Assembly (NCBI RefSeq): GCF_000974485.1
Contig: NZ_BBOM01000006.1
Location: forward strand, 806,001-870,000
Reading direction: 5' to 3'
Length of the DNA: 64,000 nt
DNA from: Streptomyces sp. NBRC 109706
GTDB taxonomy: Bacteria > Actinomycetota > Actinomycetes > Streptomycetales > Streptomycetaceae
Below are positions 33,394 to 44,849 of this stretch, piece after piece. A model generated the notes under the pieces. The model was not told where the DNA came from. It did not search any database and was given only the letters and a program-made list of their open reading frames with translations. The translations under genes were made by a program, and so were the position numbers. The first letter of the stretch is position 1. The number at the start of each line of letters is the position of its first letter.

Positions 33394-34572
33394 ATGACGA
33401 GCCTCGGCGGTACGGACCTGGTCGACTGGAATCTCGCCGTTTCCACGGCGACCCGCTTCGCGCGTCCGGGGCCGGAGGTGAGCAGGGACGAGGCGCGAGC
33501 CGTGGTCACCGAGCTGCGTGAGCACGCGGTCGCCGCCGAGCGTCATGTCCGCGCCTATACCGAGCTGGACTCCGGCGCGTTGGACACCCCGGTGCTGGTG
33601 GTGGACCGGGCGGGCTGGATCAGGGCCAATGTGGCGGGCTTCCGGCAGGTGCTGCAGCCGCTGATGGGCCGGATGCGGGAGCGCCGCGAGGGGATGCCGG
33701 CGGGCGGGCTGCTGACGGCCGTCGGCGGCAAGGTCACCGGCGTCGAGGTGGGCATGCTGCTGGCGTTCCTGTCCTCCCGGGTGCTCGGCCAGTACGAGAC
33801 GTTCGCCCCGCCGACGCCGGGGCTGCCGGCGGGGGAGGGCGGCGCCCGGGCCGGGCGGCTGCTGCTCGTCGCGCCGAACATCGTCCATGTGGAACGCGAA
33901 CTCGGCGTGGATCCGCATGACTTCAGGCTCTGGGTCTGTCTGCACGAGGAGACCCACCGCACCCAGTTCACCGCCGTCCCCTGGCTGCGGGACCATCTGG
34001 AGAGCGAGATCCAGGCGTTCCTGTCCGAGGCAGACGTCGATCCGGCGACCCTGGTGGAGCGCTTCCGGCGGGCCGCCCAGTCGGTCACCGGCAAGGGCCA
34101 GGAGGAAACCCCCAGGGAGACCTCCGGGGATGCCATCAAGGAGGCCGCCGAGGAGAGCGGAGGCGGCCTCGGCATCGTGGATCTGGTGCAGACGCCGAGA
34201 CAGCGGGAGATCCTGGAGCGGTTGACGGCCGTGATGTCCCTGCTGGAGGGCCACGCCGACCATGTGATGGACGCCGTCGGCCCGCAGGTGGTGCCGTCCG
34301 TCGCCGAGATCAGGGAGAAGTTCACCAAGCGCAGGGAGGTCGGCGCCGGCCGTCTCGACCGGGCGCTGCGCCGGCTCCTCGGCATGGACGCCAAGCTGCG
34401 CCAGTACAAGGACGGCGAACGGTTCGTCCGCACCGTGGTGGAGCGCACCGGGATCAGCGGCTTCAACAAGGTGTGGACCTCGCCCAACACGCTGCCGACC
34501 AAGGACGAGATCGCCGATCCGGAGATCTGGCTGACCCGGGTCCGCCCCGAGGGGCAGGGACGCGGGGCCTGA
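33394..34572 (+). CDS. Zinc-dependent metalloprotease (DUF2342 family)
   Basis: The 392-residue protein contains VCLHEETHRTQF, a HExxH zinc site, and a downstream glutamate in LLEGHADHVMDAVG, the pattern of the DUF2342 family of actinobacterial hydrolases (some members are labelled F420-biosynthesis associated). N-terminal VDWNLAVSTATRF and PVLVVDRAGWIRANVAGFRQVLQPL are family blocks. The substrate is unknown. The start is set by TACCGT at leaderless distance and by the family N terminus. It stands between dacB and tilS in the same direction. Confidence 0.9.
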   Translation: MTSLGGTDLVDWNLAVSTATRFARPGPEVSRDEARAVVTELREHAVAAERHVRAYTELDSGALDTPVLVVDRAGWIRANVAGFRQVLQPLMGRMRERREGMPAGGLLTAVGGKVTGVEVGMLLAFLSSRVLGQYETFAPPTPGLPAGEGGARAGRLLLVAPNIVHVERELGVDPHDFRLWVCLHEETHRTQFTAVPWLRDHLESEIQAFLSEADVDPATLVERFRRAAQSVTGKGQEETPRETSGDAIKEAAEESGGGLGIVDLVQTPRQREILERLTAVMSLLEGHADHVMDAVGPQVVPSVAEIREKFTKRREVGAGRLDRALRRLLGMDAKLRQYKDGERFVRTVVERTGISGFNKVWTSPNTLPTKDEIADPEIWLTRVRPEGQGRGA

Positions 34573-34657
34573 ACGGTTCCCTACCGGCCCGCGAATCACT
34601 CGTACGAGGGACCGTGGCCTCAGGGATGGCGTGCGATGCTCGGGTAACAGCCCTTCT

Positions 34658-34687
34658 CTGTCACCATTTACGCACCCTGCGTGACAG
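34658..34687 (+). promoter_or_regulatory. 7-bp inverted repeat upstream of tilS
   Basis: CTGTCAC (34658-34664) and GTGACAG (34681-34687) are perfect arms with an inner ACGCA-CCC-TGCGT hairpin, about 50 bases before the tilS ATG. It may be an operator or leader structure. Confidence 0.4.
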
Positions 34688-34737
34688 CTTTCGCGAGGGT
34701 CTCTCCGCGCCTCTCTCCGGAAAGAAGTGATTCGGAC

Positions 34738-35799
34738 ATGGGTCCCCATCCCGCGGTCGCCGCGATACGTCTGGCGGTTCGCCGCGTGTTGCACGAAGTC
34801 CGTTCCGAAGCCGCCCGCACCGACCGTCCTCCGCTGGTGCTGGTGGCCTGCTCGGGCGGCGCCGACTCCATGGCGCTCGCCTCCGCCCTCGCCTTCGAAG
34901 CCCCCCGCTGCGGCCTGCTGGCCGGCGGCGTGACCGTGGACCACGGCCTGCAGGCCGGCTCCGCCGCCAGGGCCGGCGAGGTCGCCGACCGCCTCACCGA
35001 GCTGGGCCTGTCCCCCGTCGAGGCGGTGGCCGTCCGGGTGGACGGCGGCGGCGGTCCCGAGGCCGCCGCCCGTTCCGCCCGCTACACCGCCCTCGACGCC
35101 GTGGCCGAGCGCCATGGCGCGACGGCCGTGCTCCTCGGCCACACCAGGGACGACCAGGCCGAGACGGTGCTCCTCGGCCTCGCCAGGGGCTCGGGCACCC
35201 GCTCCCTCGCCGGCATGGCCGCCGTCTTCCCCGGTCTGTCGGGCGCGCCGGACGCGGCCCCCCGCTACCGCCGCCCCTTCCTCGCCATCGACCGCCAGAC
35301 CACCAGGCGGGCCTGCCTGGTGCAGGCCATCCCCGTCTGGGACGACCCGCACAACTCCGATCCCAGCTTCACCAGGTCCCGGGTGCGGCACGAGGCGCTG
35401 CCCGTGCTGGAGAAGGCGCTCGGCCGAGGCGTCGTCGAGGCCCTGGCCCGCACCGCGCAGCTCTCCAGGGACGACGCCGACGCCCTGGACGCCTGGGCGC
35501 ACGACGCCGAGCGCGCCGCCACCCGCCCCGACGGCACCCTGGAGATCGCCGCGCTGCGCGAGTTGCCGCCCGCCGTCCGCCGCCGGGTGCTGCGCCGCGC
35601 CGCCATCGCCGCGGGCGCCCCGGCCGGCTCGCTCTTCGCCCGGCACATCGAGGAGACCGACCGGCTGATCACCGCCTGGCGCGGCCAGAGCCCGCTGAAC
35701 CTACCGGGCCGCGTCGAGGCCAGCAGGCAGGGTGGCAGACTGGTGCTCCAGCAGGCGAACGAGTGCCGCCGAGCGGCGGAGCCGAGCAGAGCCGAGTAG
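34738..35799 (+). CDS. tilS: tRNA(Ile)-lysidine synthase
   Basis: The 353-residue protein has the PP-loop SGGADS (39-44) and [29 protein letters not shown], hallmarks of TilS, which attaches lysine to C34 of the AUA-reading tRNA(Ile) using ATP. The motif RRPFLAI and the [20 protein letters not shown] block that contacts tRNA are present. The ATG 34738 start gives the usual N terminus; a GTG at 34681 lies inside the inverted repeat and is less likely. It is followed closely by hpt, a conserved pairing. Confidence 0.95.
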   Translation: MGPHPAVAAIRLAVRRVLHEVRSEAARTDRPPLVLVACSGGADSMALASALAFEAPRCGLLAGGVTVDHGLQAGSAARAGEVADRLTELGLSPVEAVAVRVDGGGGPEAAARSARYTALDAVAERHGATAVLLGHTRDDQAETVLLGLARGSGTRSLAGMAAVFPGLSGAPDAAPRYRRPFLAIDRQTTRRACLVQAIPVWDDPHNSDPSFTRSRVRHEALPVLEKALGRGVVEALARTAQLSRDDADALDAWAHDAERAATRPDGTLEIAALRELPPAVRRRVLRRAAIAAGAPAGSLFARHIEETDRLITAWRGQSPLNLPGRVEASRQGGRLVLQQANECRRAAEPSRAE

Positions 35800-35814
35800 G
35801 GCCAGTAGAGAGCA

Positions 35815-36378
35815 GTGGCACGGGTGCGAGAAGCGGACTTGGGGGCCGACCTGGAGTCGGTGCTCATCACCAAGGAAGAGATCGACGCCAAGCTGAGGGA
35901 GTTGGCAGCCGAGATCGACGCCCGGTACGCGGGCGAGGAGCTCCTGTTGGTAGGGGTCCTGAAGGGCGCGGTGATGGTCATGGCCGACCTCGCCAGAGCC
36001 CTGTCCAGCCCGGTCACGATGGACTGGATGGCGGTGTCGTCCTACGGCGCCGGCACCCAGTCCTCCGGGGTGGTGCGCATCCTCAAGGATCTGGACACCG
36101 ACATCCAGGGCCGGCATGTGCTGATCGTCGAGGACATCATCGACTCCGGGCTGACCCTCTCCTGGCTGTTGTCCAACCTCGGCTCCCGGGAGCCCGCCTC
36201 GCTGCGGATCTGCTCCCTGCTCCGCAAGCCGGACGCGGCCAAGGTCGACATCGACGTGGAGTGGGTCGGCTTCGACATCCCCAACGAGTTCGTGGTCGGC
36301 TACGGCCTCGACTACGCGGAGAAGTACCGCAACCTGCCCTTTGTGGGTACGCTCGCCGCGCATGTCTACAGCGAGTGA
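35815..36378 (+). CDS. hpt: Hypoxanthine phosphoribosyltransferase
   Basis: The 187-residue enzyme salvages hypoxanthine and guanine with PRPP. It has [27 protein letters not shown], the PRPP signature [18 protein letters not shown] and the C-terminal [20 protein letters not shown]. Length is standard. The GTG start at 35815 follows the tilS stop by 15 bases with a weak AGAGAG site; a second GTG at 35824 is possible. The hpt-ftsH order is widely conserved. Confidence 0.95.
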   Translation: MARVREADLGADLESVLITKEEIDAKLRELAAEIDARYAGEELLLVGVLKGAVMVMADLARALSSPVTMDWMAVSSYGAGTQSSGVVRILKDLDTDIQGRHVLIVEDIIDSGLTLSWLLSNLGSREPASLRICSLLRKPDAAKVDIDVEWVGFDIPNEFVVGYGLDYAEKYRNLPFVGTLAAHVYSE

Positions 36379-36386
36379 ACGAGAAC

Positions 36387-36413
36387 GGGAACCTCGGCTG
36401 ATCCCCTACCGTT
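36387..36413 (+). promoter_or_regulatory. SigR-type promoter upstream of ftsH
   Basis: GGGAAC (36387-36392), exactly 18 bases, then GTT (36411-36413) matches the SigR consensus for thiol-oxidative stress genes. It sits 8 bases after the hpt stop. The remaining 170 bases to ftsH hold a CTCAGCTGAG palindrome (36494-36503) and no gene. Confidence 0.6.
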
Positions 36414-36582
36414 GAGTGACGGGGGAGGCGATGGGCGGTCCCGACGCCCGGCGGCGCCGAGCGGCCGTGCTGGGGTACCGTCGCGTTGTACAGCTCAGCT
36501 GAGTCAAGGCCGGGCGCAGATCGGCCGACACTAGGACACCGCGCGCACAGCAGAGCCCGTCCGGGAGCGGCTGTGCCTCTAC

Positions 36583-38631
<2,049 letters not shown>

Positions 38632-38666
38632 CCCCCTCGCCGACCGGCTATTGGCCCGGAATGCCT

Positions 38667-38702
38667 GCCGTGCCCCTCACGTTCTAGGGTGAGGGGCACG
38701 GC
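38667..38702 (+). terminator. ftsH terminator
   Basis: GCCGTGCCCCTCAC pairs perfectly with GTGAGGGGCACGGC (14 bp, 8-base loop) and is followed by CTTTGTTC, a partial T tract, 36 bases after the ftsH stop. Confidence 0.85.
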
Positions 38703-38747
38703 CTTTGTTCGGAAGAGGCCCGTCGATGCGAGGGAACGAGGACGGAT

Positions 38748-39365
38748 ATGACTGACCCGGTGAGGCTGCCGGGCGGCGAGCCCGTGCCGGGGGCGGTCGG
38801 TGAGTTCGACGAGAAGCGCGCCGAGAACGCCATCCGTGAGCTGTTGATCGCCGTCGGCGAGGACCCGGAACGCGAGGGCCTTCGGGACACCCCGGCCCGG
38901 GTGGCCCGCGCCTATCGCGAGATATTCGCCGGCCTCTGGCAGCGGCCCGAGGACGTGCTGACCACCACGTTCGACCTGGGCCACGACGAGATGGTGCTGG
39001 TGAAGGACATCGAGGTGATGTCCTCCTGCGAGCACCATCTGGTGCCCTTCGTCGGCGTCGCGCACATCGGCTATATCCCGAGCAGCAGTGGCAAGATCAC
39101 CGGGCTCTCCAAGCTGGCCAGGCTGGTCGACGTCTTCGCCCGCCGCCCGCAGGTGCAGGAGCGGCTGACCACCCAGATCGCGGACTCGATGATGCGGATC
39201 CTGGAGCCACGCGGGGTGATCGTGGTCGTCGAGTGCGAGCACATGTGCATGACCATGCGCGGGGTCCGCAAGCCGGGCGCCAAGACGACCACCTCGGCGG
39301 TACGCGGCCAACTCCGCGACCCCGCCACCCGCGCCGAGGCCATGAGCCTCATCCTCGCCCGCTGA
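38748..39365 (+). CDS. folE: GTP cyclohydrolase I
   Basis: The 205-residue enzyme converts GTP to 7,8-dihydroneopterin triphosphate, the first step of folate synthesis. Zinc ligands are visible in [10 protein letters not shown] and [44 protein letters not shown] and [12 protein letters not shown] are family blocks. Length is standard. It lies directly after ftsH, while folP, folB and folK are found 6-8 kb further on. Confidence 0.96.
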   Translation: MTDPVRLPGGEPVPGAVGEFDEKRAENAIRELLIAVGEDPEREGLRDTPARVARAYREIFAGLWQRPEDVLTTTFDLGHDEMVLVKDIEVMSSCEHHLVPFVGVAHIGYIPSSSGKITGLSKLARLVDVFARRPQVQERLTTQIADSMMRILEPRGVIVVVECEHMCMTMRGVRKPGAKTTTSAVRGQLRDPATRAEAMSLILAR

Positions 39366-39368
39366 GCA

Positions 39369-39401
39369 GTGCCGCCGAGCGGCTGTCTTGAGCAGCGGCA
39401 C
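39369..39401 (+). terminator. Possible folE terminator
   Basis: GTGCCGC (39369-39375) pairs with GCGGCAC (39395-39401) 3 bases after the folE stop. The loop is long, so support is moderate. The rest of the interval to 39567 is GC-rich with no gene. Confidence 0.4.
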
Positions 39402-39567
39402 CCCCCACCGCCGGGCCCCCACCGCCGGCCCTCGCACGCGCGCGGGCCCGTTGCCACGGGGCCTCAGCCCTGTTGGGGCGGCGGTGCGGGCGATTTGTCG
39501 CGGGCTGGGCCGTGGTGCCTCCGGGGCCTGTCGTAGGTTGGTGGTCCGGCCGAGGAGGGGAGACGCT

Positions 39568-40335
39568 GTGTGGCGGGTTGGGGTTGTCGGGGTGGGGGAT
39601 ATCGGGCGGGCCATGGTGACCGGGTTGTGCGAGGGGGTTGACGGGGCGCCGGAGGTGTTTCTGTCTCCTCGGGGGGCTCGGACGGCCGCCGAGTTGGCGT
39701 CGCGTTACGAGGGGGTGCGGGTCTGCGCCGACAACCAGGAGGTGGTGGACCGTGCGGAGGTGGTGATCGTCGCGCTGCGCCGCCAGGACTGGCGGCAGGC
39801 GCTCGCCGGCGTGCGGGTGCCCGACGACCGGATCGTGGTCAATGTGATGGCCGGTGTCGCGAACGACGATCTGCGCCGGATCCTGGCGACCGGCGCCCCG
39901 ATGGTACGGGCCATCCCGCTGCCCGCCGCGCGTGAGCGTCGGTCCGTCACGGTGACCTGCCCCTCGCATCCGGTGGTGGACGCCGTCTTCGACCGTCTGG
40001 GCGGGGCGCTCCCGGTCGCGGACGAGGTCTTCGACGTGTTCTCCACGCTCACCGGAACACTGACCACGCACTACGCGTATCTCGCCGCGCTCACCTCGTG
40101 GGCCGCCGGTCAGGGCGTCGATTCCGAGGACGCCGACCGCTATGTCCGGGGTCTCTTCCAGGGCCTCGGCCGGGCGTTGAGCGACGAGAGCCGTTCGCTG
40201 GAGCGGCTTGCCGCCGACCACGAGACCCCGGGCGGGAACAACGAACGCGTCCGTACCACCTGGTTCGACGCGGCCAACTCCGAGGCGTTGGGAAGGGCCC
40301 TCGACGGGTTGCTGGCCCAGCTCCGGTCCGGGTGA
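39568..40335 (+). CDS. Pyrroline-5-carboxylate reductase-like protein
   Basis: The 255-residue protein begins with a Rossmann motif VGVVGVGDIGRAMVTGL, then FLSPRGARTAAELASRY, a DRAEVVIVALRRQDW segment, VNVMAGVANDDLRRIL and VRAIPLPAARERRSVTV, matching the ProC fold through its dimerisation helices. It diverges from true ProC around the substrate site, so it may act on a different imino or keto substrate. GGAGGGGAG precedes the GTG start. The neighbours give no proline context. Confidence 0.75.
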   Translation: MWRVGVVGVGDIGRAMVTGLCEGVDGAPEVFLSPRGARTAAELASRYEGVRVCADNQEVVDRAEVVIVALRRQDWRQALAGVRVPDDRIVVNVMAGVANDDLRRILATGAPMVRAIPLPAARERRSVTVTCPSHPVVDAVFDRLGGALPVADEVFDVFSTLTGTLTTHYAYLAALTSWAAGQGVDSEDADRYVRGLFQGLGRALSDESRSLERLAADHETPGGNNERVRTTWFDAANSEALGRALDGLLAQLRSG

Positions 40336-40348
40336 CCGGGGCGCACGG

Positions 40349-41014
40349 CTAGCGCGCGCCGAAGAAGTCGAAGTTGGGGGAGGTGCGTTGGGGCGGTGGG
40401 CCGCCCTGGGGGGTGGGGGCCGGGGGGAGGGTGGCCTCGCGTTGGCGGGCGACATGGCGGGAGAGCTGGCTCAGGGCCTCGTACGCCTGGCGGTAGGTGA
40501 GCGGCGTGGGGGCGCCGCCCGCCGTGCGGTGGTCCGCCGCGCCGGCGGCCAGCGCCTTGGTCGGCTCGGCCGCCTCCAGCGCCAACTGCCGGCGTCCCTC
40601 AAGCGCGTTGGCGCGTTCGCTCTCCGCCGTGGCGTAGCGGCGCAGCAGCGCCGCGTGCTCCGAGCGGAGCCGGCCCAGCTCGGCGCGTTTGTCCGCGACC
40701 TTCGCCTCCAGGGTGGTGACCAGCTCCTGGGCCTCCTCCAGCTCGGCCTGGCGTTCCTCGGCCTTCCAGCTGAGGCCGGCCCGGCCGGCGCGTTCCCTGG
40801 CGACCTCGCGTCCTGCCGCCAGGTCCCAGCGCCGCAGCTGTACCGCCGCGATCACGGCGGCCAGCGCGGCGACGGCGGTCAGCGAGCGCAGCAGTACCGC
40901 TTCCTCGTCACCCACCAGCCAGGCCGCGCCGGCGGCCAGCAGCGCAAGGCCGGCCAGCGCGGCCGGAAGCAGCACCTTGTGCAGTGCCGAGCTACGGTGA
41001 CGTCCACGTGCCAT
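40349..41014 (-). CDS. Membrane protein with coiled coil, unknown function
   Basis: The 221-residue protein has two membrane helices (about 14-34 and 42-60), then a long alpha-helical coiled coil (about 75-150, containing EERQAELEEAQELVTTLEAKV and AALLRRYATAESERANALEGRRQLALEA) and a Pro-rich tail ending NFDFFGAR. I know this only as a conserved streptomycete protein near folE with no assigned function. TAGGTT lies 6 bases before the ATG, so the mRNA is probably leaderless. Its stop is 13 bases from the convergent ProC-like gene. Confidence 0.8.
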   Translation of the reverse strand: MARGRHRSSALHKVLLPAALAGLALLAAGAAWLVGDEEAVLLRSLTAVAALAAVIAAVQLRRWDLAAGREVARERAGRAGLSWKAEERQAELEEAQELVTTLEAKVADKRAELGRLRSEHAALLRRYATAESERANALEGRRQLALEAAEPTKALAAGAADHRTAGGAPTPLTYRQAYEALSQLSRHVARQREATLPPAPTPQGGPPPQRTSPNFDFFGAR

Positions 41015-41084
41015 GGGCGAAACCTACCGTGGTGTCCCCACCACGCGGGAGGGTGCCCGGCGGGTTGTGCCCTGGTGGTTATGT

Positions 41085-41120
41085 GCCGCGCGGGGCGGTT
41101 CGTACGCCCGGTCGCGCGGC
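41085..41120 (-). terminator. Terminator of the osmoprotectant operon
   Basis: GCCGCGCG (41085-41092) pairs with CGCGCGGC (41113-41120), and inner GGGCG pairs with CGCCC, 15 bases after the substrate-binding protein stop codon. Confidence 0.65.
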
Positions 41121-41134
41121 GCGCCGATATCCGC

Positions 41135-42121
41135 TCACCCGCTGACGAGCCCGTGCTCGATCAGGTAGTCGCGGGCGACGTCCTCGGCCTTGAGGCGCTC
41201 GGAGTCGACGGCGCGGTTGAGCTCCTTGAGGTGCTCGGTGGTGAGGGTCGCGGTGAGCGCGTTGAGGGCTTCGGCGACATCCGCGTCGCTGCCGGCGCCC
41301 TCGGTGTTGAGGACGGGCAGCAGGTTGTCGGCCTGTTGGAGGTTCTGGTCGTCCTCCAGGGTGACCAGGCCGAAGTCGTCGAGGACCGCGTCCGTGGTGC
41401 TGACCAGGGCCAGTTCGGCGTCGCCGCGTTGGACGGCCTGCTTGGCCTGGACGGTGCCCACGCCGAGCGGGACGATCTCGGCGACGTCGATGCCGTAGGT
41501 GTTCTCCAGGCCCGGCTGGCAGAACGGGCGGCCCGGGCAGTCCTCGCCGGCGGCCAGTCGCACCGGCTCCCCGAGTTCACCCAGATCGGTGAGGGTGGTC
41601 AACCCGTGTTCGGCGGCGAACTCCTCGGTGACGGCGAACGCGTTCTGGTTGACGGCGTCACCCGGGTCGAGCACGGTCAGGCCCCTGGGCTCGGCCAGTT
41701 CGCGGAGCGCGGCCACGGTGTCGTCCACATCGGAGGAGGCGACGGGTTCGGCGTCGGGGCCGTTGGCCGAGGTGTTGAGGTACTCGGCCATGGTGGCGGC
41801 GTACTCGGGGACGATGTCGATGCCGCCGTTCGCGAGTTCCGGCTCGTACAGCTCGCGGCCCTCGACGGTGGTGATGTCGACGGAGTAGCCGGCCTCCTCA
41901 AGGACGCCCGCGTACAGCTCGGCCATGATGGTGGCCTCGGTGAAGTTGGCGCCGCCCACGGTCAGCGAGCCCTTGCCGTCACCGTCCCCGCTGCCGCCCG
42001 AGCCGTTCTCCTCCTCCAGGCTGTCGCCGCCGCAGGCGGTGAGGGCGAGGGTGAGGGCGGTGATCCCGGCGAGGGCGAGTCGGGTGCGGCGGGCCGCGCG
42101 GGGGGTTGGTCTGGCGGTCAC
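41135..42121 (-). CDS. Glycine betaine/carnitine/choline-type substrate-binding lipoprotein
   Basis: The 328-residue protein has a signal peptide ending in lipobox LTAC (C30), a Gly/Ser/Asp linker, and an OpuAC/ProX-type domain: TVGGANFTEATIMAELYAGVLEEAGY, GGIDIVPEYAATMAEYLN, VLDPGDAVNQNAFAVT, and a C-terminal TEHLKELNRAV helix. It binds a quaternary amine osmolyte outside the membrane and delivers it to the two permeases. GTG overlaps the stop of the upstream permease (GTGA), with GGAG 6 bases away. Confidence 0.9.
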   Translation of the reverse strand: MTARPTPRAARRTRLALAGITALTLALTACGGDSLEEENGSGGSGDGDGKGSLTVGGANFTEATIMAELYAGVLEEAGYSVDITTVEGRELYEPELANGGIDIVPEYAATMAEYLNTSANGPDAEPVASSDVDDTVAALRELAEPRGLTVLDPGDAVNQNAFAVTEEFAAEHGLTTLTDLGELGEPVRLAAGEDCPGRPFCQPGLENTYGIDVAEIVPLGVGTVQAKQAVQRGDAELALVSTTDAVLDDFGLVTLEDDQNLQQADNLLPVLNTEGAGSDADVAEALNALTATLTTEHLKELNRAVDSERLKAEDVARDYLIEHGLVSG

Positions 42122-42858
42122 GTGGTCTCCATCTCGGGGGTGGTCGACGCCGACCGCGCGGTGGCGGGTTCGGCGTGGCCGTCGCGGGGACGGCGGTGTG
42201 GGTCGATGAGGCGCTGCAGCAGCGCGAGAACGCCCTCCACCAGCAGTGCGAGGCCGGCGACGAGCACCGCGCCGGCGAAGACCTGCGCGGTGTTGTTGGT
42301 GTCGAAGCCGGCGGTGATGACGCGGCCCAGGCCGCCACCGGCGGCGAGCGCGGCCAGCGAGGCGGTGGCCACCAGCTGGACGGCGGCGGTGCGCACCCCG
42401 GTCATCAACAGGGGGAACGCCAGCGGCAGTTCGACCCGCAGCAGCAGTTGGAGGGGGGACATGCCCATGCCCCTGGCGGCCTCCACCACATCGCGGTCGG
42501 CCTCGGCGACCCCGACATAGGCGTTGGTCAGCAGCGGCGGCACTCCGAAGAGCACCAGGGCGATGACGGTGGGCAGTTCGCCGTGTTCGCCGACCGGGCT
42601 GATGGTGAGCAGCACCAGCACGGCGAAGGTGGGGACGGCGCGGCCCGCGTTGGAGATGTTGATGGCCAGCGCCCCGCCGTAGCGGCGGCCGCCGCCGTGG
42701 CCCAGCCAGAAGGCGAGCGGCAGCGCGATCGCGGCGGCGATCAGCAGGCAGAGTCCGGTGAGTTCCAGATGCTCGCCGAGGCGTTGCCAGACGCCGCCGC
42801 GGCCGGTCCAGTGGTCGGCGGTGGTCAGCCAGGTCCAGGCGTCGAGGATCGCGTTCAT
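42118..42858 (-). CDS. Osmoprotectant ABC transporter permease
   Basis: The 246-residue permease has about six helices and the BPD_transp_1 EAA loop VVEAARGMGMSPLQLLLRVELPLAFPLLMTGV, as in OpuCB/OpuCD. It lies between the second permease gene (16 bases upstream) and the substrate-binding gene (4-base overlap) and should form a heterodimeric channel with the former. Confidence 0.9.
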   Translation of the reverse strand: MNAILDAWTWLTTADHWTGRGGVWQRLGEHLELTGLCLLIAAAIALPLAFWLGHGGGRRYGGALAINISNAGRAVPTFAVLVLLTISPVGEHGELPTVIALVLFGVPPLLTNAYVGVAEADRDVVEAARGMGMSPLQLLLRVELPLAFPLLMTGVRTAAVQLVATASLAALAAGGGLGRVITAGFDTNNTAQVFAGAVLVAGLALLVEGVLALLQRLIDPHRRPRDGHAEPATARSASTTPEMETT

Positions 42859-42874
42859 CGGCGGGTCACCTTCC

Positions 42875-43630
42875 TCAGGCCACCGCGCGGGTGTCGTCGA
42901 GCACCGCGTCGCGGACGGGTGCGCCGGTGGCGCGGCGGGCGCGCCGACCGCCGCCGGCGGCCCTGGTCCAGGGCGTCAGCAGCCGTTGGAGGCCGAGGAG
43001 CAGCAGGTCGGCGGTGATGGCGAGCAGCACACAGAGCACGGAGGCGGTGAGCACCTGGGCCTTGAAGTAGCTGTCCATCGCGGCATAGATGAGGTTGCCG
43101 AGGCCGCCGTTGTCGACGATGGCGCCGACCGTGGTCAGCGAGACGGCGGAGACGGTGGCGATGCGCAGTCCGGCCATCAACGCGGGCAGTGCCAGCGGCA
43201 GTTCGACGGTGAAGAGCAGCCGGAAGCGGCCGTAGCCCAGGCCGATGGCGGCCTCCCGCGCCTCGGCCGGCACCGAGCGCAGCCCGGTGAGGATGTTGCG
43301 GACCAGGATGGTCAGCGAGTACAGCACGAGGCCGCAGATCACCAGCGAGACCGAGATGCCGAAGAAGGGCAGCAGCAGCGCGTACATGGCCAGGGTGGGG
43401 ACGGTGTAGAGCGCCGTGGTGAGGCTGAGGATGCCGGCCGAGGCCAGCCGCCAGCGGCGGGCGAGCAGCGCCAGGGGGAACGCGATCAGCACGGCGATGC
43501 CGATCGAGGTGGCCGTGATCAGCACATGTTCCACCGTGGCATCGGTCAGTTCCTGACTGCGGCTGCGCAGGTACTCCCCGCAGATCCAGTCGTTCGCCGC
43601 CAGACAGCTCTGGGCGCTTGCCGCACTCAT
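42875..43630 (-). CDS. Osmoprotectant ABC transporter permease
   Basis: The 251-residue permease has a short N-terminal outer segment with two cysteines (SCLAANDWICGEYLR), about six helices, and the EAA loop EAREAAIGLGYGRFRLLFTVELPLALPALMAGLR. It is the first gene of a permease-permease-binding protein operon. ATG 43630 is chosen because TAGGGT lies 8 bases upstream; a TTG at 43636 is also in frame. The ATPase gene is divergent, 35 bases away. Confidence 0.9.
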   Translation of the reverse strand: MSAASAQSCLAANDWICGEYLRSRSQELTDATVEHVLITATSIGIAVLIAFPLALLARRWRLASAGILSLTTALYTVPTLAMYALLLPFFGISVSLVICGLVLYSLTILVRNILTGLRSVPAEAREAAIGLGYGRFRLLFTVELPLALPALMAGLRIATVSAVSLTTVGAIVDNGGLGNLIYAAMDSYFKAQVLTASVLCVLLAITADLLLLGLQRLLTPWTRAAGGGRRARRATGAPVRDAVLDDTRAVA

Positions 43631-43673
43631 GTTCAAGAACCCTAGACGGTTAATCTGACAGAATCATGAACAT
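43628..43673. promoter_or_regulatory. Compact divergent promoter between permease and ATPase genes
   Basis: Minus-strand TAGGGT (43639-43644) lies 8 bases before the permease ATG and plus-strand TAATCT (43651-43656) 9 bases before the ATPase ATG. CATGTTCA (43628-43635) and TGAACATG (43666-43673) form a perfect inverted repeat across both starts. Confidence 0.5.
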
Positions 43674-44838
43674 GCTGCGGTTCGAGCACGTCTCCAAGCG
43701 CTACCCCAACGGCACGGTGGCGGTGGACGATCTCGACCTGGAGGTGGCCGAGGGCGAGTTGGTGACCCTGGTCGGGCCCTCGGGGTGTGGGAAGACCACC
43801 ACGATGAAGCTGGTCAACCGGCTGGAGGAGCCCACGTCGGGCCGGATCCTGCTGGCCGGCGACGATATCGCCGAGGTGGACCCGGTGAAGCTGCGCCGGC
43901 GGATCGGCTATGTGATCCAGCAGGTCGGCCTCTTTCCGCACCGCACCGTCCTGGACAACACGGCCACCGTCCCGGTGCTGCTCGGCGGCCGACGGCGGGA
44001 CGCCAGGCGGCGCGCGGCCGAACTGCTCGAACTGGTCGGCCTCGACCCCGCCGTCTACGGCGACCGCTACCCCGACCAGCTCTCCGGCGGCCAGCGGCAG
44101 CGGGTCGGCGTGGCCAGGGCGTTGGCCGCCGACCCCCCGGTGCTGCTGATGGACGAGCCCTTCGGGGCCGTCGACCCGGTGGTCCGCGAACGCCTGCAGA
44201 ACGAGTTCCTGCGGCTGCAGCGCGAGGTCCGCAAGACCGTGCTGTTCGTCACCCACGACATCGAGGAGGCGGTCCGACTCGGCGATCGCATCGCGGTGTT
44301 CGGCCAGGGCCGGATCGAGCAGTACGACACCCCGGCCGCCGTCCTCGGCGCCCCGGCGACCGACTATGTCGCGTCCTTCGTCGGCAGCGACCGCGGCCTC
44401 AAACGGCTCTCCGTGACCCCGGTGGAACGCGCCGACCTGGAACGTCCCCCCGTGGTGCACCTCGCCGACCCGATGGCCGACGCGCTGGCGCGGATGCGGG
44501 CCGAGGGGGTGCGCTGGGCCGTGGTGCTGGACGAGCAGGACCGGCTGCACGGCTGGGTGCCGGCCGCCGAGGACCGGGCCGGCCGGGAGAGCGGCGAGGT
44601 CGCCGCCCACGCCCGCCGGATGGAGGCCTGGCTCCCGCTGGGCGCCTCGCTCAAGACCGCGTTCAGCACCATGCTCCAGTACGACGCCGGCTGGATCGCC
44701 GTCCTGGACGACGAGGACCGGTTCCTCGGGGTGCTCACCCCGGCCACGCTGCACGAGGCGCTGCGCCGCTCGATCGACGCCGACGTCCGCTCCGTGGAAC
44801 GCGCCGAGGTGCGCCTGGAGACGGTCAGCGGGGCCTGA
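43666..44838 (+). CDS. Osmoprotectant ABC transporter ATPase with CBS-type regulatory domain
   Basis: The 390-residue protein has Walker A GPSGCGKTT, Q loop YVIQQVGLFPHRTV, signature LSGGQRQRVGVARAL, Walker B VLLMDEPFGAVDP and H loop FVTHDIEEAVRLGD, then a C-terminal CBS-like region (about 255-375). In OpuA-type transporters such domains sense ionic strength. It energises the divergently encoded permeases. ATG 43672 (MLRFEHVSKRY) is an alternative start two codons in. Confidence 0.92.
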   Translation: MNMLRFEHVSKRYPNGTVAVDDLDLEVAEGELVTLVGPSGCGKTTTMKLVNRLEEPTSGRILLAGDDIAEVDPVKLRRRIGYVIQQVGLFPHRTVLDNTATVPVLLGGRRRDARRRAAELLELVGLDPAVYGDRYPDQLSGGQRQRVGVARALAADPPVLLMDEPFGAVDPVVRERLQNEFLRLQREVRKTVLFVTHDIEEAVRLGDRIAVFGQGRIEQYDTPAAVLGAPATDYVASFVGSDRGLKRLSVTPVERADLERPPVVHLADPMADALARMRAEGVRWAVVLDEQDRLHGWVPAAEDRAGRESGEVAAHARRMEAWLPLGASLKTAFSTMLQYDAGWIAVLDDEDRFLGVLTPATLHEALRRSIDADVRSVERAEVRLETVSGA

Positions 44839-44849
44839 CCGCCGAGCCG

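Noticed and set aside
33115..35646. 843-codon minus-strand frame opposite dacB, the metalloprotease and tilS
   Set aside because: It spans three recognised genes and contains no domain; a GC-bias shadow.
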